DNA of 42,581 nt from Planctomycetota bacterium (GCA_029259595.1 JAJDEW010000042.1:1-42581); one strand, 5' to 3'. Positions 27,763 through 35,975 are shown, counted from the stretch's first letter. The notes: generated from the sequence alone by a model not told the origin. A program made the numbers and translations.

Positions 27763-28878
27763 TCAGTCGTGCGCTTCTTTCAGGGTCCGCTCGATCTCGC
27801 TTTGGACTTCGGGATCGGGGTCATGCGCCGCGGCGCGCAGGACCTCGGCGCGGACGCCGGCATCCGCCGCGTGGACGTGGATCAGGCTCCAGGCCGCCGT
27901 CTCCCGCACCGCCGGCGCCGGGTCCGCTCGCAGGGCCTCCCGCAGGGCGTCGCGCCCTTCCTCCGACGGCGCGCCCGCCAGGCCCAGGGCAGCGTTGCGG
28001 GCGAGGCCCGCGCGCCGCGGCCGCTGGAGCGGCGAGCCCCGAAAGTCCTGCGCGAAGCGCTCGGCCGGTGTCCGCAACCAATCGACGAGGCTCCTTTCGA
28101 CGGCCGGATGGGTGCCCCAGTCGGCCGCGCTGTCGGGCGCCTCGCGCCCCCAGGGACAGACCTCGGAGCAGACGTCGCAGCCAAAGACCCAGTCGCTCGC
28201 CAGCGGCCGCAGCTCGCGCGGAACGCTGCCGCGGTTCTCGATCGTCTGGTAGCTCAGACAGGCCCCCGCATCGACCACGCCCGGGGACCGGATGGCCCCG
28301 GTCGGGCAGGCGTCGAGGCAGGCCGTGCACGTCCCGCAGGAGCCCGCTGGCGGCGCTGCGGTCGACTCGACCTCGAGGTCCAGGAAGAGCTCGCCCAGGA
28401 AGAACCAGGGCCCGAAGCGGGGATGCAGGAGGTTCGCCGCGCGCGATTCGAAGCCCAGACCCGCCTCGGCCGCGTGCGAGCGCTCGAGCAGAGGCCCGGC
28501 GTCCACGACGATCCGCGAGGCCCCCAGGACGCCGCGCTCCACCAGGCGCCGCCGCAGCTTGCGCAGCAGCTTCGTCATGCGGTTGTGGTAGTCGCGTCCC
28601 GCGGCGTAGCGGGCCACGCGACCGCCGCCTTCGAGCGCAATCGGGGCGCGCGCGTGCCCCAACCCGACCACGAGCAGGCTCTTGCCTTCCGGGAGGATGC
28701 GGCGCGGGTCGAGGATCCGTTCCCGCTCGCGCTCGAGCCAGTCCATGTCGGCGTGGTGTCCGGCCGCGAGCCAGGCCTCGAAGCGCTCGGCGGCGCGCGG
28801 CGGCCGCAGGGGCGTCAAGCCTGCCAGGTCGAAGCCCGTCTCCAGGGCGAGCTCGAGGATCTCGTTTTCGGTCGCCAT
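27763..28878 (-). CDS. queG: Epoxyqueuosine reductase
   Basis: QueG reduces epoxyqueuosine in tRNA to queuosine using a cobalamin cofactor and two [4Fe-4S] clusters. The 371-residue product (E. coli 379) has a catalytic Asp in VVDAGPLLER (about 126). The first cluster motif is C181-x2-C184-x2-C187-x3-C191 (CGTCTACLDACPTGAI). The second is Cys207 with C234-x2-C237-x3-C241 (GCDVCSEVCP). A C-terminal HEAT-like domain (about 290-371) binds tRNA in the family. ATG 28878 (MATENEILELALETGFD) fits homologues better than the upstream in-frame ATG 29010. It follows queA in the pathway, about 6 kb away. Confidence 0.96.
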   Translation of the reverse strand: MATENEILELALETGFDLAGLTPLRPPRAAERFEAWLAAGHHADMDWLERERERILDPRRILPEGKSLLVVGLGHARAPIALEGGGRVARYAAGRDYHNRMTKLLRKLRRRLVERGVLGASRIVVDAGPLLERSHAAEAGLGFESRAANLLHPRFGPWFFLGELFLDLEVESTAAPPAGSCGTCTACLDACPTGAIRSPGVVDAGACLSYQTIENRGSVPRELRPLASDWVFGCDVCSEVCPWGREAPDSAADWGTHPAVERSLVDWLRTPAERFAQDFRGSPLQRPRRAGLARNAALGLAGAPSEEGRDALREALRADPAPAVRETAAWSLIHVHAADAGVRAEVLRAAAHDPDPEVQSEIERTLKEAHD

Positions 28879-29171
28879 CGTTCGCCCCGTCAATTTAGCG
28901 GGCTGAGGGGGAACGGGAAGCGGGGACCGCTGCCCCGGCCGTGTGTCCTGGCCCTTTCCGAAGGTTGCGGGTATGTTTGTAAGCCCTTGTTCTCCGGGAG
29001 GTTGAGGCAAACGGACGGCCTGCTACCCAGGACCCTCGCCCAGGTTTCGTAACCGATTTCCAAAATCGCGCTAAAGCTAAGTAGCGAAGGCCCGGGAGCG
29101 CGCTCGCCCACCTTCGCCGAGCACTCACCCCTCTCCATGCGATTTTTCCATCAGCCCACCGGGGTCCACGC

Positions 29172-30062
29172 ATGATCGATCCCCCCGATCTTCCCGTGAC
29201 GTCCGGTCGACCCCAAGCGGACCCGGTTCTGCTCGCCCGCTTGGCGGACGTGGAGCCGGAGCTCGGGGGAGTCGGGATCGCGGGACTGCTCGCCGTCGCC
29301 CAGGATCCAGAGCGCTCACCCGAGTCCTTGCGCGACGGCCTGTCGACCCGCCTGATGGAGCTCTTCCGGGTCCACAAGAGTCGCTCGGCCTTCGGCTTGC
29401 TCTTCGAGCTGAACCGCGACCATCTCCTGCAGCACGTGACGAGCCGCCTGCGCCGCTACGCGAGCAAGGCCGATCCGAACGACGTCCTGCAGGAGGTCTT
29501 CGTCAACATCTACCGCTATCCGCACCGCTTCAATTGCGCCCGCGACGACGCCTTCCGCGTCTGGACCGCGACGATCGTGCGCAACACCGTTCTGAAGCAC
29601 TTGCGCTCCCTGTCCCGCAGCGGACGGGCGGAGGTGGCCTTCGACGACCTTCCGGAGCAGCCCGAACCCTCGGCGGCCGGCCCCCTGCGGGGCGTCATCG
29701 AAAACGAGAGCCGCCAGGAGTGCTCGCGCGTCCTGGTGACGTACCTGCACCTCTACCTGAAGTTCTACTCGATGCTTTCGAAGCGCGAGCAGCGCGCCAT
29801 CCACCTCGTCGAAGTGGACGGATTGAGTTACCGCGATGCCGCCAGGGACCTAGGGATCAAGCTGGAGAACCTGAAGATGGTGATCTTCCGCGCACGCCGG
29901 AAGATCCACCGCTCGATGAAGCGCGTCTTCGAGGGACTCCCGCCGGATGTCCGTCCGGCCCGCGATCCGCGTGGATCGTCGGTGCGGGCGCCCGGCGCAC
30001 ACCGAGACGACGCTGCGGCGCACGCCGAGAGCCAGCGTCCGACCAAGGAACGACACTCATGA
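29172..30062 (+). CDS. ECF-type RNA polymerase sigma-70 family factor
   Basis: A protein of 296 residues with sigma region 2 at about 73-148 (ASKADPNDVLQEVFVNIYRY, then FRVWTATIVRNTVLKHL) and region 4 at about 196-248 (LSKREQRAIHLVEVDGLSYR with a helix-turn-helix). There is no region 1.1 or region 3 domain, as in ECF sigma factors. An extra N-terminal segment of about 70 residues and a 45-residue C-terminal tail are atypical. Its stop overlaps the following zinc-finger gene by 4 bp, so the two are cotranslated as a sigma/anti-sigma-like pair. Confidence 0.92.
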   Translation: MIDPPDLPVTSGRPQADPVLLARLADVEPELGGVGIAGLLAVAQDPERSPESLRDGLSTRLMELFRVHKSRSAFGLLFELNRDHLLQHVTSRLRRYASKADPNDVLQEVFVNIYRYPHRFNCARDDAFRVWTATIVRNTVLKHLRSLSRSGRAEVAFDDLPEQPEPSAAGPLRGVIENESRQECSRVLVTYLHLYLKFYSMLSKREQRAIHLVEVDGLSYRDAARDLGIKLENLKMVIFRARRKIHRSMKRVFEGLPPDVRPARDPRGSSVRAPGAHRDDAAAHAESQRPTKERHS

Positions 30063-31129
30063 GTTCGGCCAGCAAACCGTGGTGGATTGACGATCTGAAG
30101 GACGTGTGCGTCCAGTTTCAGCTCGATCTGTCGTGTTTGGTCGATGGTGAGCTCGACGGGATCCCCGCGGCTCGGGCGATCGCCCACCTCGAGACCTGCC
30201 CCGACTGCAATTCGTTCTTCGACGACGCGCGCAGCCAAGTGCGCGCCCATCGGGAGATCGCCGACCCCGAGGCTCTGATCGAGCGCTATGCGTCGCTCGT
30301 GGGGGACCGGGACACCGAACGGGAGATCGAGACGATCGAGCTGGTGCACCGGCTCTCGACGATCTTCTACCAGCTGGGCAAGGCCTACGTGCTCACGGCC
30401 ATCGACCCGGACTTCCACACGCGCGTGTTCGAACAGTGCGTCTCCGTCGAGCCGACCCAGACCGAAGGGCGCGGGTTCGTGGACGGTGTGCTGGCGAGCG
30501 GCCGTGACGGCGCCGGGGGTTTGGACTGGGGCGAAGCTCGGCACATGCTCAACGGACGGCTCGCGCGGATCGAGGATCCGCTCGAGAAGGGTCGCCGCCT
30601 CCTCCAGGAGGCGATCTCCGCCGATCCGTCCCACGAAGAGGCCCGCCTCTATCTGGCCTACGTGCAGGCGCACGAAGGCAAGACGTTGCGCGCCGCCGCG
30701 TCCTACCGCCAGATCTTCCGCTGCGCGATCGATCCCGCCAATCGGGCCCACGCGGCCGTTCAACTCGGACGCCTCTACGCCCAACAGGAGGAGTACCGCA
30801 AAGCGATCGCATGCAGTCGCTGGGTCATCCTCTCGGGCCTGGCAGACGAGGACGAGCGCTTCTTCTTTGTTCGTTTCAACCTGGGCGTCTACTACGCGGA
30901 CCTCAGGGACCGGAAGCGCTCGCTTGCCGCCTTCCGGGAACTTCTCGACCGAAACCCCGAGCGCGTCATGGACGTCGTCGAGTTCTTCCGGAACGCGACC
31001 GCGACCCAGGCCGTGATCGGGCTGCAAGCGGGGTTTGCCGAAGAGCTCTTGGAGATGTGTCCCGAGCTCTTCCGCCAGCCAGAAGCACCCACAGCCGATG
31101 TTGTAACGGCTCCTGGGGAGGAACAGTGA
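30059..31129 (+). CDS. Zinc-finger (ZAS-like) anti-sigma candidate with TPR domain
   Basis: A protein of 356 residues. The N-terminal motif H43-x3-C47-x2-C50 (HLETCPDC), with VDGELDG before it, matches the zinc anti-sigma (ZAS) fold that holds ECF sigma factors. The rest is helical with TPR units (about 185-320: EEARLYLAYVQAHEGKTLRA, AVQLGRLYAQQEEYRKA, VRFNLGVYYADLRDRKRS). No membrane span is visible, unlike typical ECF anti-sigmas, so it should act in the cytoplasm and sense through the TPR part. It is coupled to the sigma gene (ATGA) and 2 bp ahead of the exported protein. Direct inhibition of the sigma factor is inferred. Confidence 0.85.
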   Translation: MSSASKPWWIDDLKDVCVQFQLDLSCLVDGELDGIPAARAIAHLETCPDCNSFFDDARSQVRAHREIADPEALIERYASLVGDRDTEREIETIELVHRLSTIFYQLGKAYVLTAIDPDFHTRVFEQCVSVEPTQTEGRGFVDGVLASGRDGAGGLDWGEARHMLNGRLARIEDPLEKGRRLLQEAISADPSHEEARLYLAYVQAHEGKTLRAAASYRQIFRCAIDPANRAHAAVQLGRLYAQQEEYRKAIACSRWVILSGLADEDERFFFVRFNLGVYYADLRDRKRSLAAFRELLDRNPERVMDVVEFFRNATATQAVIGLQAGFAEELLEMCPELFRQPEAPTADVVTAPGEEQ

Positions 31130-31131
31130 CC

Positions 31132-31728
31132 ATGCAGAGTCCCATCTCGATTCTCGACCGTTTGACGTGGCGTCTTTCCCGAGCCGCCGCCCTGCTCGCC
31201 CTTGCCGGCCTGATCGCGGTCGGCGGCAACCCGCTCGCCCAGAGTGCCGCTGCCCCAGGCGACGACGTCGGCAGCCTGCCGACGGTGGTGGCCTCCGATC
31301 CACCGGCCTTCGTGCTCGTGGGATCCTGGCTCGACCTGCGCCGGACGGTGAACGGTGTGCGTGGCGAAGGCCGCGTTCACGTCGAGCGCCTGACCCCGGA
31401 CGGTCTCTTCCGGGTCGCCTTCTACGGCGGGCTCGAAGTGCGTCTCGAACGCGAGTCGCTCTTGACGAGCGACGTGCGCGCCCTCTGGAGTTCCGGTGAC
31501 CTTCTGGCCCCGGGCGTCGCCCAGATCGGGCTCGAAGGCGGCTTCCGTCGCTCCTTCGCCCTCGAAGGCGCGCTGCGGCTCGGGCTCCCGTTGGCCCGAA
31601 TCTACCGCGATCCTGCCGCCAATCCGGCCCTCGTCCTGAGGGCGCTCGGCGGCGAAGGCCTGCGCTACCGCATCGACGTCCGCGCCGAGTCCGACGAGCT
31701 CTGGGTCAGCCAGCGCTTCGGCCTCTGA
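31132..31728 (+). CDS. Exported protein of unknown function, third gene of sigma operon
   Basis: A protein of 198 residues with an N-terminal signal or anchor (LSRAAALLALAGLIAVGG) and a beta-rich mature part with no recognised domain. The ribosome binding site GGGGAGG lies about 13 bp before ATG 31132. It is 2 bp after the anti-sigma candidate, so it belongs to the same transcript, and a strong hairpin terminator follows at 31756-31791. It may be the extracytoplasmic signal input for the system, which is an inference from position. Confidence 0.75.
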   Translation: MQSPISILDRLTWRLSRAAALLALAGLIAVGGNPLAQSAAAPGDDVGSLPTVVASDPPAFVLVGSWLDLRRTVNGVRGEGRVHVERLTPDGLFRVAFYGGLEVRLERESLLTSDVRALWSSGDLLAPGVAQIGLEGGFRRSFALEGALRLGLPLARIYRDPAANPALVLRALGGEGLRYRIDVRAESDELWVSQRFGL

Positions 31729-31755
31729 CGACGGCCCGCGTCCGCGCGACGTGCG

Positions 31756-31791
31756 AACTGCCCCCGATTCCGCGTGGGATCGGGGGCAGTT
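31756..31791 (+). terminator. Strong hairpin terminator between convergent genes
   Basis: A 16-bp stem: AACTGCCCCCGAT (31756-31768) with ATCGGGGGCAGTT (31779-31791) and a further three pairs (one T-G) towards a GCGT loop. It is followed by CTCGTTTCA, a weak T stretch. It lies 27 bp after the exported-protein stop and 58 bp from the end of the convergent GspE-N-like gene, so it may serve both strands. Confidence 0.75.
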
Positions 31792-31849
31792 CTCGTTTCA
31801 GCCAACCAGCCCGGCCTTCTCACCCCATCCGGCCAGGCGGGCTGTGCGG

Positions 31850-32266
31850 CTAGGCGGCCGGCGCCTGTTCCTGGAGGCGGCGCTCCAGGAACTTCACGTA
31901 GCCGAGGATGGCGCCGAAGAGCGAAGACGGGTCGATGCGTGAGTCGCACGACACGAGCTCGATGGGATGCGGCGAGAACTGCTTCTGGATCTCCAGCGCG
32001 TTCTGGATGTCGGCCTGGGTGCACAGACCCTTGCGGATGGCCAGATCACCGAGCGGGGCCATGGGCTCGTCGACCTGCCGGGTCAGGAGGTCGGCGATGT
32101 CCGCTCGGGAGAGGACGCCTTGGCGCATCAAGATCTCCCCGAGGGGGCGCCAGCTGTGGCGCGCCTCGGCTTTGAATTCCTCGACGGCGGCTTCATCGAG
32201 GATCTCGATCGCCTGGAGGAATTCCCAGAAGGGGCTTTCGGGGGGAAGGTCGAAGGGGTCTTGCAT
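31850..32266 (-). CDS. Stand-alone GspE N-terminal (MshEN-like) domain protein
   Basis: A protein of 138 residues holding two repeats of the type found at the N-terminus of type II secretion/type IV pilus ATPases: LGEILMRQGVLSRADIADLL and PLGDLAIRKGLCTQADIQNALE, each with L-G-x-x-L-x-x-x-G spacing. In MshE, this fold binds cyclic di-GMP. Here the domain is free of any ATPase part, so it could be a small effector, or an adaptor for a separately encoded secretion ATPase. No secretion genes are nearby. The gene is isolated and convergent to the sigma operon. Confidence 0.75.
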   Translation of the reverse strand: MQDPFDLPPESPFWEFLQAIEILDEAAVEEFKAEARHSWRPLGEILMRQGVLSRADIADLLTRQVDEPMAPLGDLAIRKGLCTQADIQNALEIQKQFSPHPIELVSCDSRIDPSSLFGAILGYVKFLERRLQEQAPAA

Positions 32267-32407
32267 CCGGTTGATTCCGTGGGTCCAGGCTGCTTTCGTG
32301 TCGGCACGGCCCCGGGGTTGAGACCATTCGTCGTAAGGCCTTCGATCCCCAGTCTGGCGCGGGTGTCACGCCTGTCGCCTCATCCTCCTTCCCACGAACC
32401 TGCGCCC

Positions 32408-33880
32408 ATGGACACGACCCTCCTCGCTCTGGATGCCGGCACCACGGGTGTCACGGCCGTCCTCTTCGATCGGAATCTCTTTCCCCTGGTCCGGGCCTAC
32501 CGAGAGTTTCCCCAGCACTTCCCACGCCCCGGCGAGGTCGAGCATCACGCGGACGAGATCCGGGCCGCGACGGACGCCGTGTTGACCGAGCTGGCCGGCC
32601 ATCCGCGCCTGCAGGACGTGGTGGGGCTCGGGATCTCGAACCAGCGCGAGACCGTCTTCGCCCTCGAGCGTGCGACGGGCATGGCGCTCGGACCGGGCAT
32701 CGTCTGGCAAGACCGGCGCACGGCCGCCCGTTGTCGCGAGCTGGCGCCGCAGGCCGAGCTCGTTCGGCGCAAGACCGGCCTGCCCCTCGATCCCTACTTC
32801 AGTGCGACGAAGATCGAGTGGATGCTGCGGGCGGATCCTGCCCTCGAGCGACGGGCCCAGGCCGGCGAGGTCGTCTTCGCGACCGTCGACGCGCTGCTGG
32901 TCGCGCACCTCACGGGCGGAGCGCAGCTCGCGACGGAGCCGACCAACGCCTCGCGAACGCTGCTCTACGACATCGATCGCAAGGCCTGGGACGACGAGTT
33001 GTGCGGCCTCTTCGGGCTCCAGGCCACGTGGTTGCCCGAGGTCTTGCCCAGCATTTCGCCCTTCGGGAGCACGCGCGGGGACGGGCCGCTGGCGCGCGAG
33101 GTCCCGATCCTCGGTATGGCCGGGGACCAGCAGGCGGCGCTGTACGGCCAGGGCTGCTTCGAGCCGGGCAGCTCGAAGGCCACGTTCGGAACGGGCTCGT
33201 TCCTCCTGTTGAACACGGGTTCCCAGCGGATCGATTCGAAGACCGGTCTCGTGACGACCCTGGCCGCCCGGCGGGACGGCTCTCCCTGCTATGCGCTCGA
33301 GGGCAGCGTCTTCGTCTGCGGTGCCCTGGTGCAGTGGCTGCGGGACGAGCTCGGATTCGTGCACGAGGCGGCCGAGATCGAAGCGTTGGCTCGCCAGGTC
33401 GAGGATGCGGGCGGCGTCCATGTCGTCCCGGCCTTCGCCGGATTGGGGGCACCGTACTGGGATGCGGACGCACGCGGAGCGATCCTGGGACTTACGCGTG
33501 GTAGCACGAAGGCCCACATCGCTCGGGCGGCTCTCGAAGCGTTGGCGTTCCAGAACGCGGACGTGATCGAGTGCTTTCGGACCGCCGCGCCCTTCGCGGT
33601 CGAGGAGTTGTTGGTCGATGGCGGGGCGGCCTCGAACGACCTCTTGATGCAACTGCAAGCCGACTACGCGGGCCTGCGAGTGCGCCGTCCGGCCGACGTC
33701 GAAGCCACGGCCCGCGGCGCGGCGGCCCTGGCGGGGCGCGGAGCAGGGGTGTGGGACGATCCGGGCTCCGCGCAGGCCCTGCAGGGCTCGAGCCAAGCCT
33801 TCGACCCCAGACTCGATCCGGCCCAGCGGGAAGCGGCCTTGGCCGGCTGGGCGACGGCGGTGCAGCGCGTGCGGACTTGA
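32408..33880 (+). CDS. glpK: Glycerol kinase
   Basis: GlpK phosphorylates glycerol with ATP to sn-glycerol 3-phosphate in the cytoplasm. The 490-residue product (E. coli 502) has the phosphate motif LALDAGTTGVTAVLFDR at its start, ISNQRETVFALERATG, IVWQDRRTAARC, the ATP-site segment GTGSFLLLNTG and the second adenosine motif LLVDGGAASND. It is the only gene in its orientation cluster and has no glpF or glpD beside it. ATG 32408 follows the canonical MDTTLLALDAG start. Xylulokinase is excluded by the WQDRR and NQRET stretches. Confidence 0.96.
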   Translation: MDTTLLALDAGTTGVTAVLFDRNLFPLVRAYREFPQHFPRPGEVEHHADEIRAATDAVLTELAGHPRLQDVVGLGISNQRETVFALERATGMALGPGIVWQDRRTAARCRELAPQAELVRRKTGLPLDPYFSATKIEWMLRADPALERRAQAGEVVFATVDALLVAHLTGGAQLATEPTNASRTLLYDIDRKAWDDELCGLFGLQATWLPEVLPSISPFGSTRGDGPLAREVPILGMAGDQQAALYGQGCFEPGSSKATFGTGSFLLLNTGSQRIDSKTGLVTTLAARRDGSPCYALEGSVFVCGALVQWLRDELGFVHEAAEIEALARQVEDAGGVHVVPAFAGLGAPYWDADARGAILGLTRGSTKAHIARAALEALAFQNADVIECFRTAAPFAVEELLVDGGAASNDLLMQLQADYAGLRVRRPADVEATARGAAALAGRGAGVWDDPGSAQALQGSSQAFDPRLDPAQREAALAGWATAVQRVRT

Positions 33881-34346
33881 TTCCGACCGCGCCCCGGTGC
33901 GCTCCAGCTTCTCGGATTCGACGTCCAAAAAATCCAACTTCCTGGCGTCCCGGGATTCGAATTGACGTATCTTGACCTCGGAAACACGCTCCTGCGTAGG
34001 AGTGTGCTTCCCCGAAAGTCCCCAAGAGTTTCGGCTCCCCATCGAGAGGTCGCGGACGACAAGGGTCCGTGTCAGAGGTCTTCCCGAACTGAACGCAGAG
34101 GAACAAACCACGCCGGGCCGGATCGTTGCCGGGCCCCGCCCATCCTCCAAGGCACCCTAGGGCGGGTTTCCGATCGGTTCGCCGCTTCACCTCACGGTGG
34201 GGCATGCCGTCGCTCACCTTCCTTCCTTCGAGTGACGTCCATCCGGAGTGGATGCCCGCGCCCCCGTCCCTGGGCGCGGGCTTTTCCTCCTCTGTGCTCA
34301 ACCCGTCGGTTTGGCTTCCGAGAAGGGAACTGGAGCCTCCTTGTCC
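33881..34346 (+). other. Hairpin-rich leader before the FliK-like gene
   Basis: This 466-bp gap holds no good frame but several inverted repeats on the plus strand: CACGCTCCT/AGGAGTGTG around 33990, CCGAAA/TTTCGG around 34016-34038, CCCGCCC/GGGCGGG at 34135-34166 followed by TTTC, and the terminator at 34254-34285. Possible start sites lie near the TTGACC-like sequences around 33963-33976. It resembles an attenuated 5' leader or a small RNA of about 300 nt. I compared it by eye with cyclic-di-GMP (GEMM) and other common riboswitch cores and saw no match. Confidence 0.35.
34254..34285 (+). terminator. Intrinsic terminator 62 bp upstream of the FliK-like gene
   Basis: A ten-base-pair GC stem, GCCCGCGCCC (34254-34263) with GGGCGCGGGC (34272-34281), 8-nt loop, followed by TTTTCCTCC. 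It is a classical plus-strand intrinsic terminator. As no gene lies between it and glpK 370 bp upstream, it either ends a non-coding transcript or controls read-through into the FliK-like gene. Confidence 0.75.
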
Positions 34347-35441
34347 ATGGATCCCTTATCGTCCTCCCCGGCCGCCCAGGCCTTCCGGCCCAGCCCCGCG
34401 GCCCTGCACGGGGATCTCGCCGCCGTGCTGCGCGATGGACGCATCCTTGCGGGCGAGGTGCTGCGGCAGGAGGGAGACGGCACGGTGCTGCTCGCCCTCG
34501 GACGCCATCGCGTGCCGGCCCAGACCCAGCTCCAGCTCGATCCGGGCAGCGCCTTCCTCCTGCGCGTGGAGTTGACCGAGGGTGGCCTCGTCCTGAACGT
34601 GATCTCGGAGGCGGACGGCGGAGAGCCCGACCTCCTGTCGGCCCTGCGCCGCGTCGTAGGCGAAGGACGGCCGATCGGCGAGATGCTGGAAGCCATCGCC
34701 GCGCGGATCCGCGCCGAGCTCGCCCGCCCGGGGGCTGCCTTCGACGAGCTCCGGGGCCTGGCTGACACGCTCGCCGGCCGGGTGTTCCAGCCGGGACAGA
34801 GCGGCGAGGAGCTGTCGACGTTGCTCCAACGCTCGGGGCAACGCTACGAAGCCGCGCTCTGGACCGCGCTGCAGGGCGGGCTCGGGGCGGATGTCCTGGG
34901 GCACTTGTCCGGGGACCTGAAAGCGGAGCTCCTGCGCCTGCTCGAAGCGCTCGAGGACGGACCGCTGAAGGAGAGCGTGAAGCGCGCCTTGGCCGGCGTC
35001 GAGGCCGAGCAGCTCCTGAACCTCGCGCGCCAGCGCACCGGCGAACCGTCCGTCTTCAGCTTTCCTCTGACCGACGGCTCGGGCTGGACCACGGCGCGCC
35101 TCATCGTCCACGACCAGACCAAGCAGGATGCCGACGCGCAGGAGCAGGGCGAGCACATCCGCCGCATCGCCCTGGGCGTGGGCTTCTCCGCGACGGGGCC
35201 CGTACGCGCGGACTTCCTCTGGACGAAGAGCCAGCTTTCCGTGCGGTTGGTGGCGGCGCGCCGCGAGCTGGCCGAGCGCCTGGACGCCGATCACGCCAAG
35301 CTCGAGGAGCTCTTCGCCAAGTCCGGTCGGACCGTGCACTTGTCGTCGCGACTCGGTTCGCTCGGCGAGGTGATGCTCGAGACCAACCCGCTCGACATCC
35401 ACTTCCTTCGATCCCACCACTTGATGAACGTGGCCGGATGA
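34347..35441 (+). CDS. FliK-like flagellar hook-length control protein
   Basis: A protein of 364 residues whose C-terminal about 90 residues (from about 265) match the FliK C-terminal fold: GVGFSATGPVRADFLWTKSQLSVRLVAARRELAERLDADHAKLEE. This region signals the export switch to FlhB. The N-terminal half is a shorter, low-complexity, alternating helix/loop region than in standard FliK. The stop overlaps the next gene by 4 bp, whose product is FlhB-C-like, so the pair has a functional link. No other flagellar gene is in the window. A related non-flagellar type III control protein is possible. Confidence 0.75.
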   Translation: MDPLSSSPAAQAFRPSPAALHGDLAAVLRDGRILAGEVLRQEGDGTVLLALGRHRVPAQTQLQLDPGSAFLLRVELTEGGLVLNVISEADGGEPDLLSALRRVVGEGRPIGEMLEAIAARIRAELARPGAAFDELRGLADTLAGRVFQPGQSGEELSTLLQRSGQRYEAALWTALQGGLGADVLGHLSGDLKAELLRLLEALEDGPLKESVKRALAGVEAEQLLNLARQRTGEPSVFSFPLTDGSGWTTARLIVHDQTKQDADAQEQGEHIRRIALGVGFSATGPVRADFLWTKSQLSVRLVAARRELAERLDADHAKLEELFAKSGRTVHLSSRLGSLGEVMLETNPLDIHFLRSHHLMNVAG

Positions 35442-35728
35442 GCGCCTCCAAACCCCCTCGACCGGCGGTCGTCGCCCTGCGCTATGACCGCGAGCGTTCG
35501 CCGGCCCCGACCGTCGTCGCGAAGGGCTCGGACGAGCTCGCGCAGCGCATCCTGGCCATCGCCCGCGAGAACGGCGTGCCCGTGCGCGAAGACGCCGACC
35601 TCCTGCGGCTCTTGGCGGCCTGCGAGCTCGGCGACGAGATCCCGACCGAGCTCTTCTCCGCGGTCGCCGGGTTGCTCGCCTACCTCTACGAGCTGAACGG
35701 CGAGCTCGGCGGCAAGCGGGCGGCCTAG
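35438..35728 (+). CDS. FlhB C-terminal-domain-like protein (FlhX-type)
   Basis: A protein of 96 residues similar to the cytoplasmic domain of FlhB/YscU (FlhX-type): VALRYDRERSPAPTVVAKGSDE, then ARENGVPVREDADLLRLLA and ELGDEIPTELFSAVAGLLAYLYEL. The autocleavage NPTH motif is absent; the protein starts at about the post-cleavage position. In other bacteria such proteins can partly substitute for the FlhB C-terminal fragment. Coupling to the FliK-like gene supports a hook-length switch pair. Its TAG stop sits in CTAG where the palindromic repeat begins. Confidence 0.8.
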   Translation: MSASKPPRPAVVALRYDRERSPAPTVVAKGSDELAQRILAIARENGVPVREDADLLRLLAACELGDEIPTELFSAVAGLLAYLYELNGELGGKRAA

Positions 35729-35892
35729 CGGCCTGATGAAAAAGTCATCCGGCGCGCTGCACGCGTCCGGAAGCCCCGGCCGGCACACGAGAGCCTCGCC
35801 GAATCGACCGCCTTCGCCTGCGTTCTCGCGCACCCGCCGGGCCTCCCGGTCCCATGCATCGCATCCGAAGCACTTTTCCATCAGGATGCTAG
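35725..35892. repeat. Palindromic CTAG-flanked repeat, copy 2
   Basis: The element is flanked by CTAG at 35725-35728 and 35889-35892 and holds a 152-bp core at 35733-35884. Its ends are CTGATGAAAAAGT and, at the right, ACTTTTCCATCAG (one change from perfect). The interior is an imperfect palindrome; this copy is degraded near the centre. The first CTAG contains the stop codon of the FlhB-C-like gene. No open frame longer than a few codons shows coding bias. It may have begun as a miniature inverted-repeat transposable element; a Tc1/mariner-IS630-like target (TA within CTAG) is inferred. Confidence 0.88.
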
Positions 35893-35975
35893 TGGAGTGA
35901 CGCAAGGCGGCTGGCGGGCGGCCGCTCCGGCGCGAGCTCCTTCTCCTCGTCGCGCTTCCGAGTTAGAACACGGGG

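Noticed and set aside
33941..33965. Possible tRNA T-loop (minus-strand TTCGAATCCCG)
   Set aside because: The 5' side of the T stem does not pair and no acceptor or anticodon arm can be formed around it.
34135..34166. CCCGCCC/GGGCGGG hairpin as an independent terminator
   Set aside because: Large loop and only TTTC after the stem; reported just as part of the leader structure.
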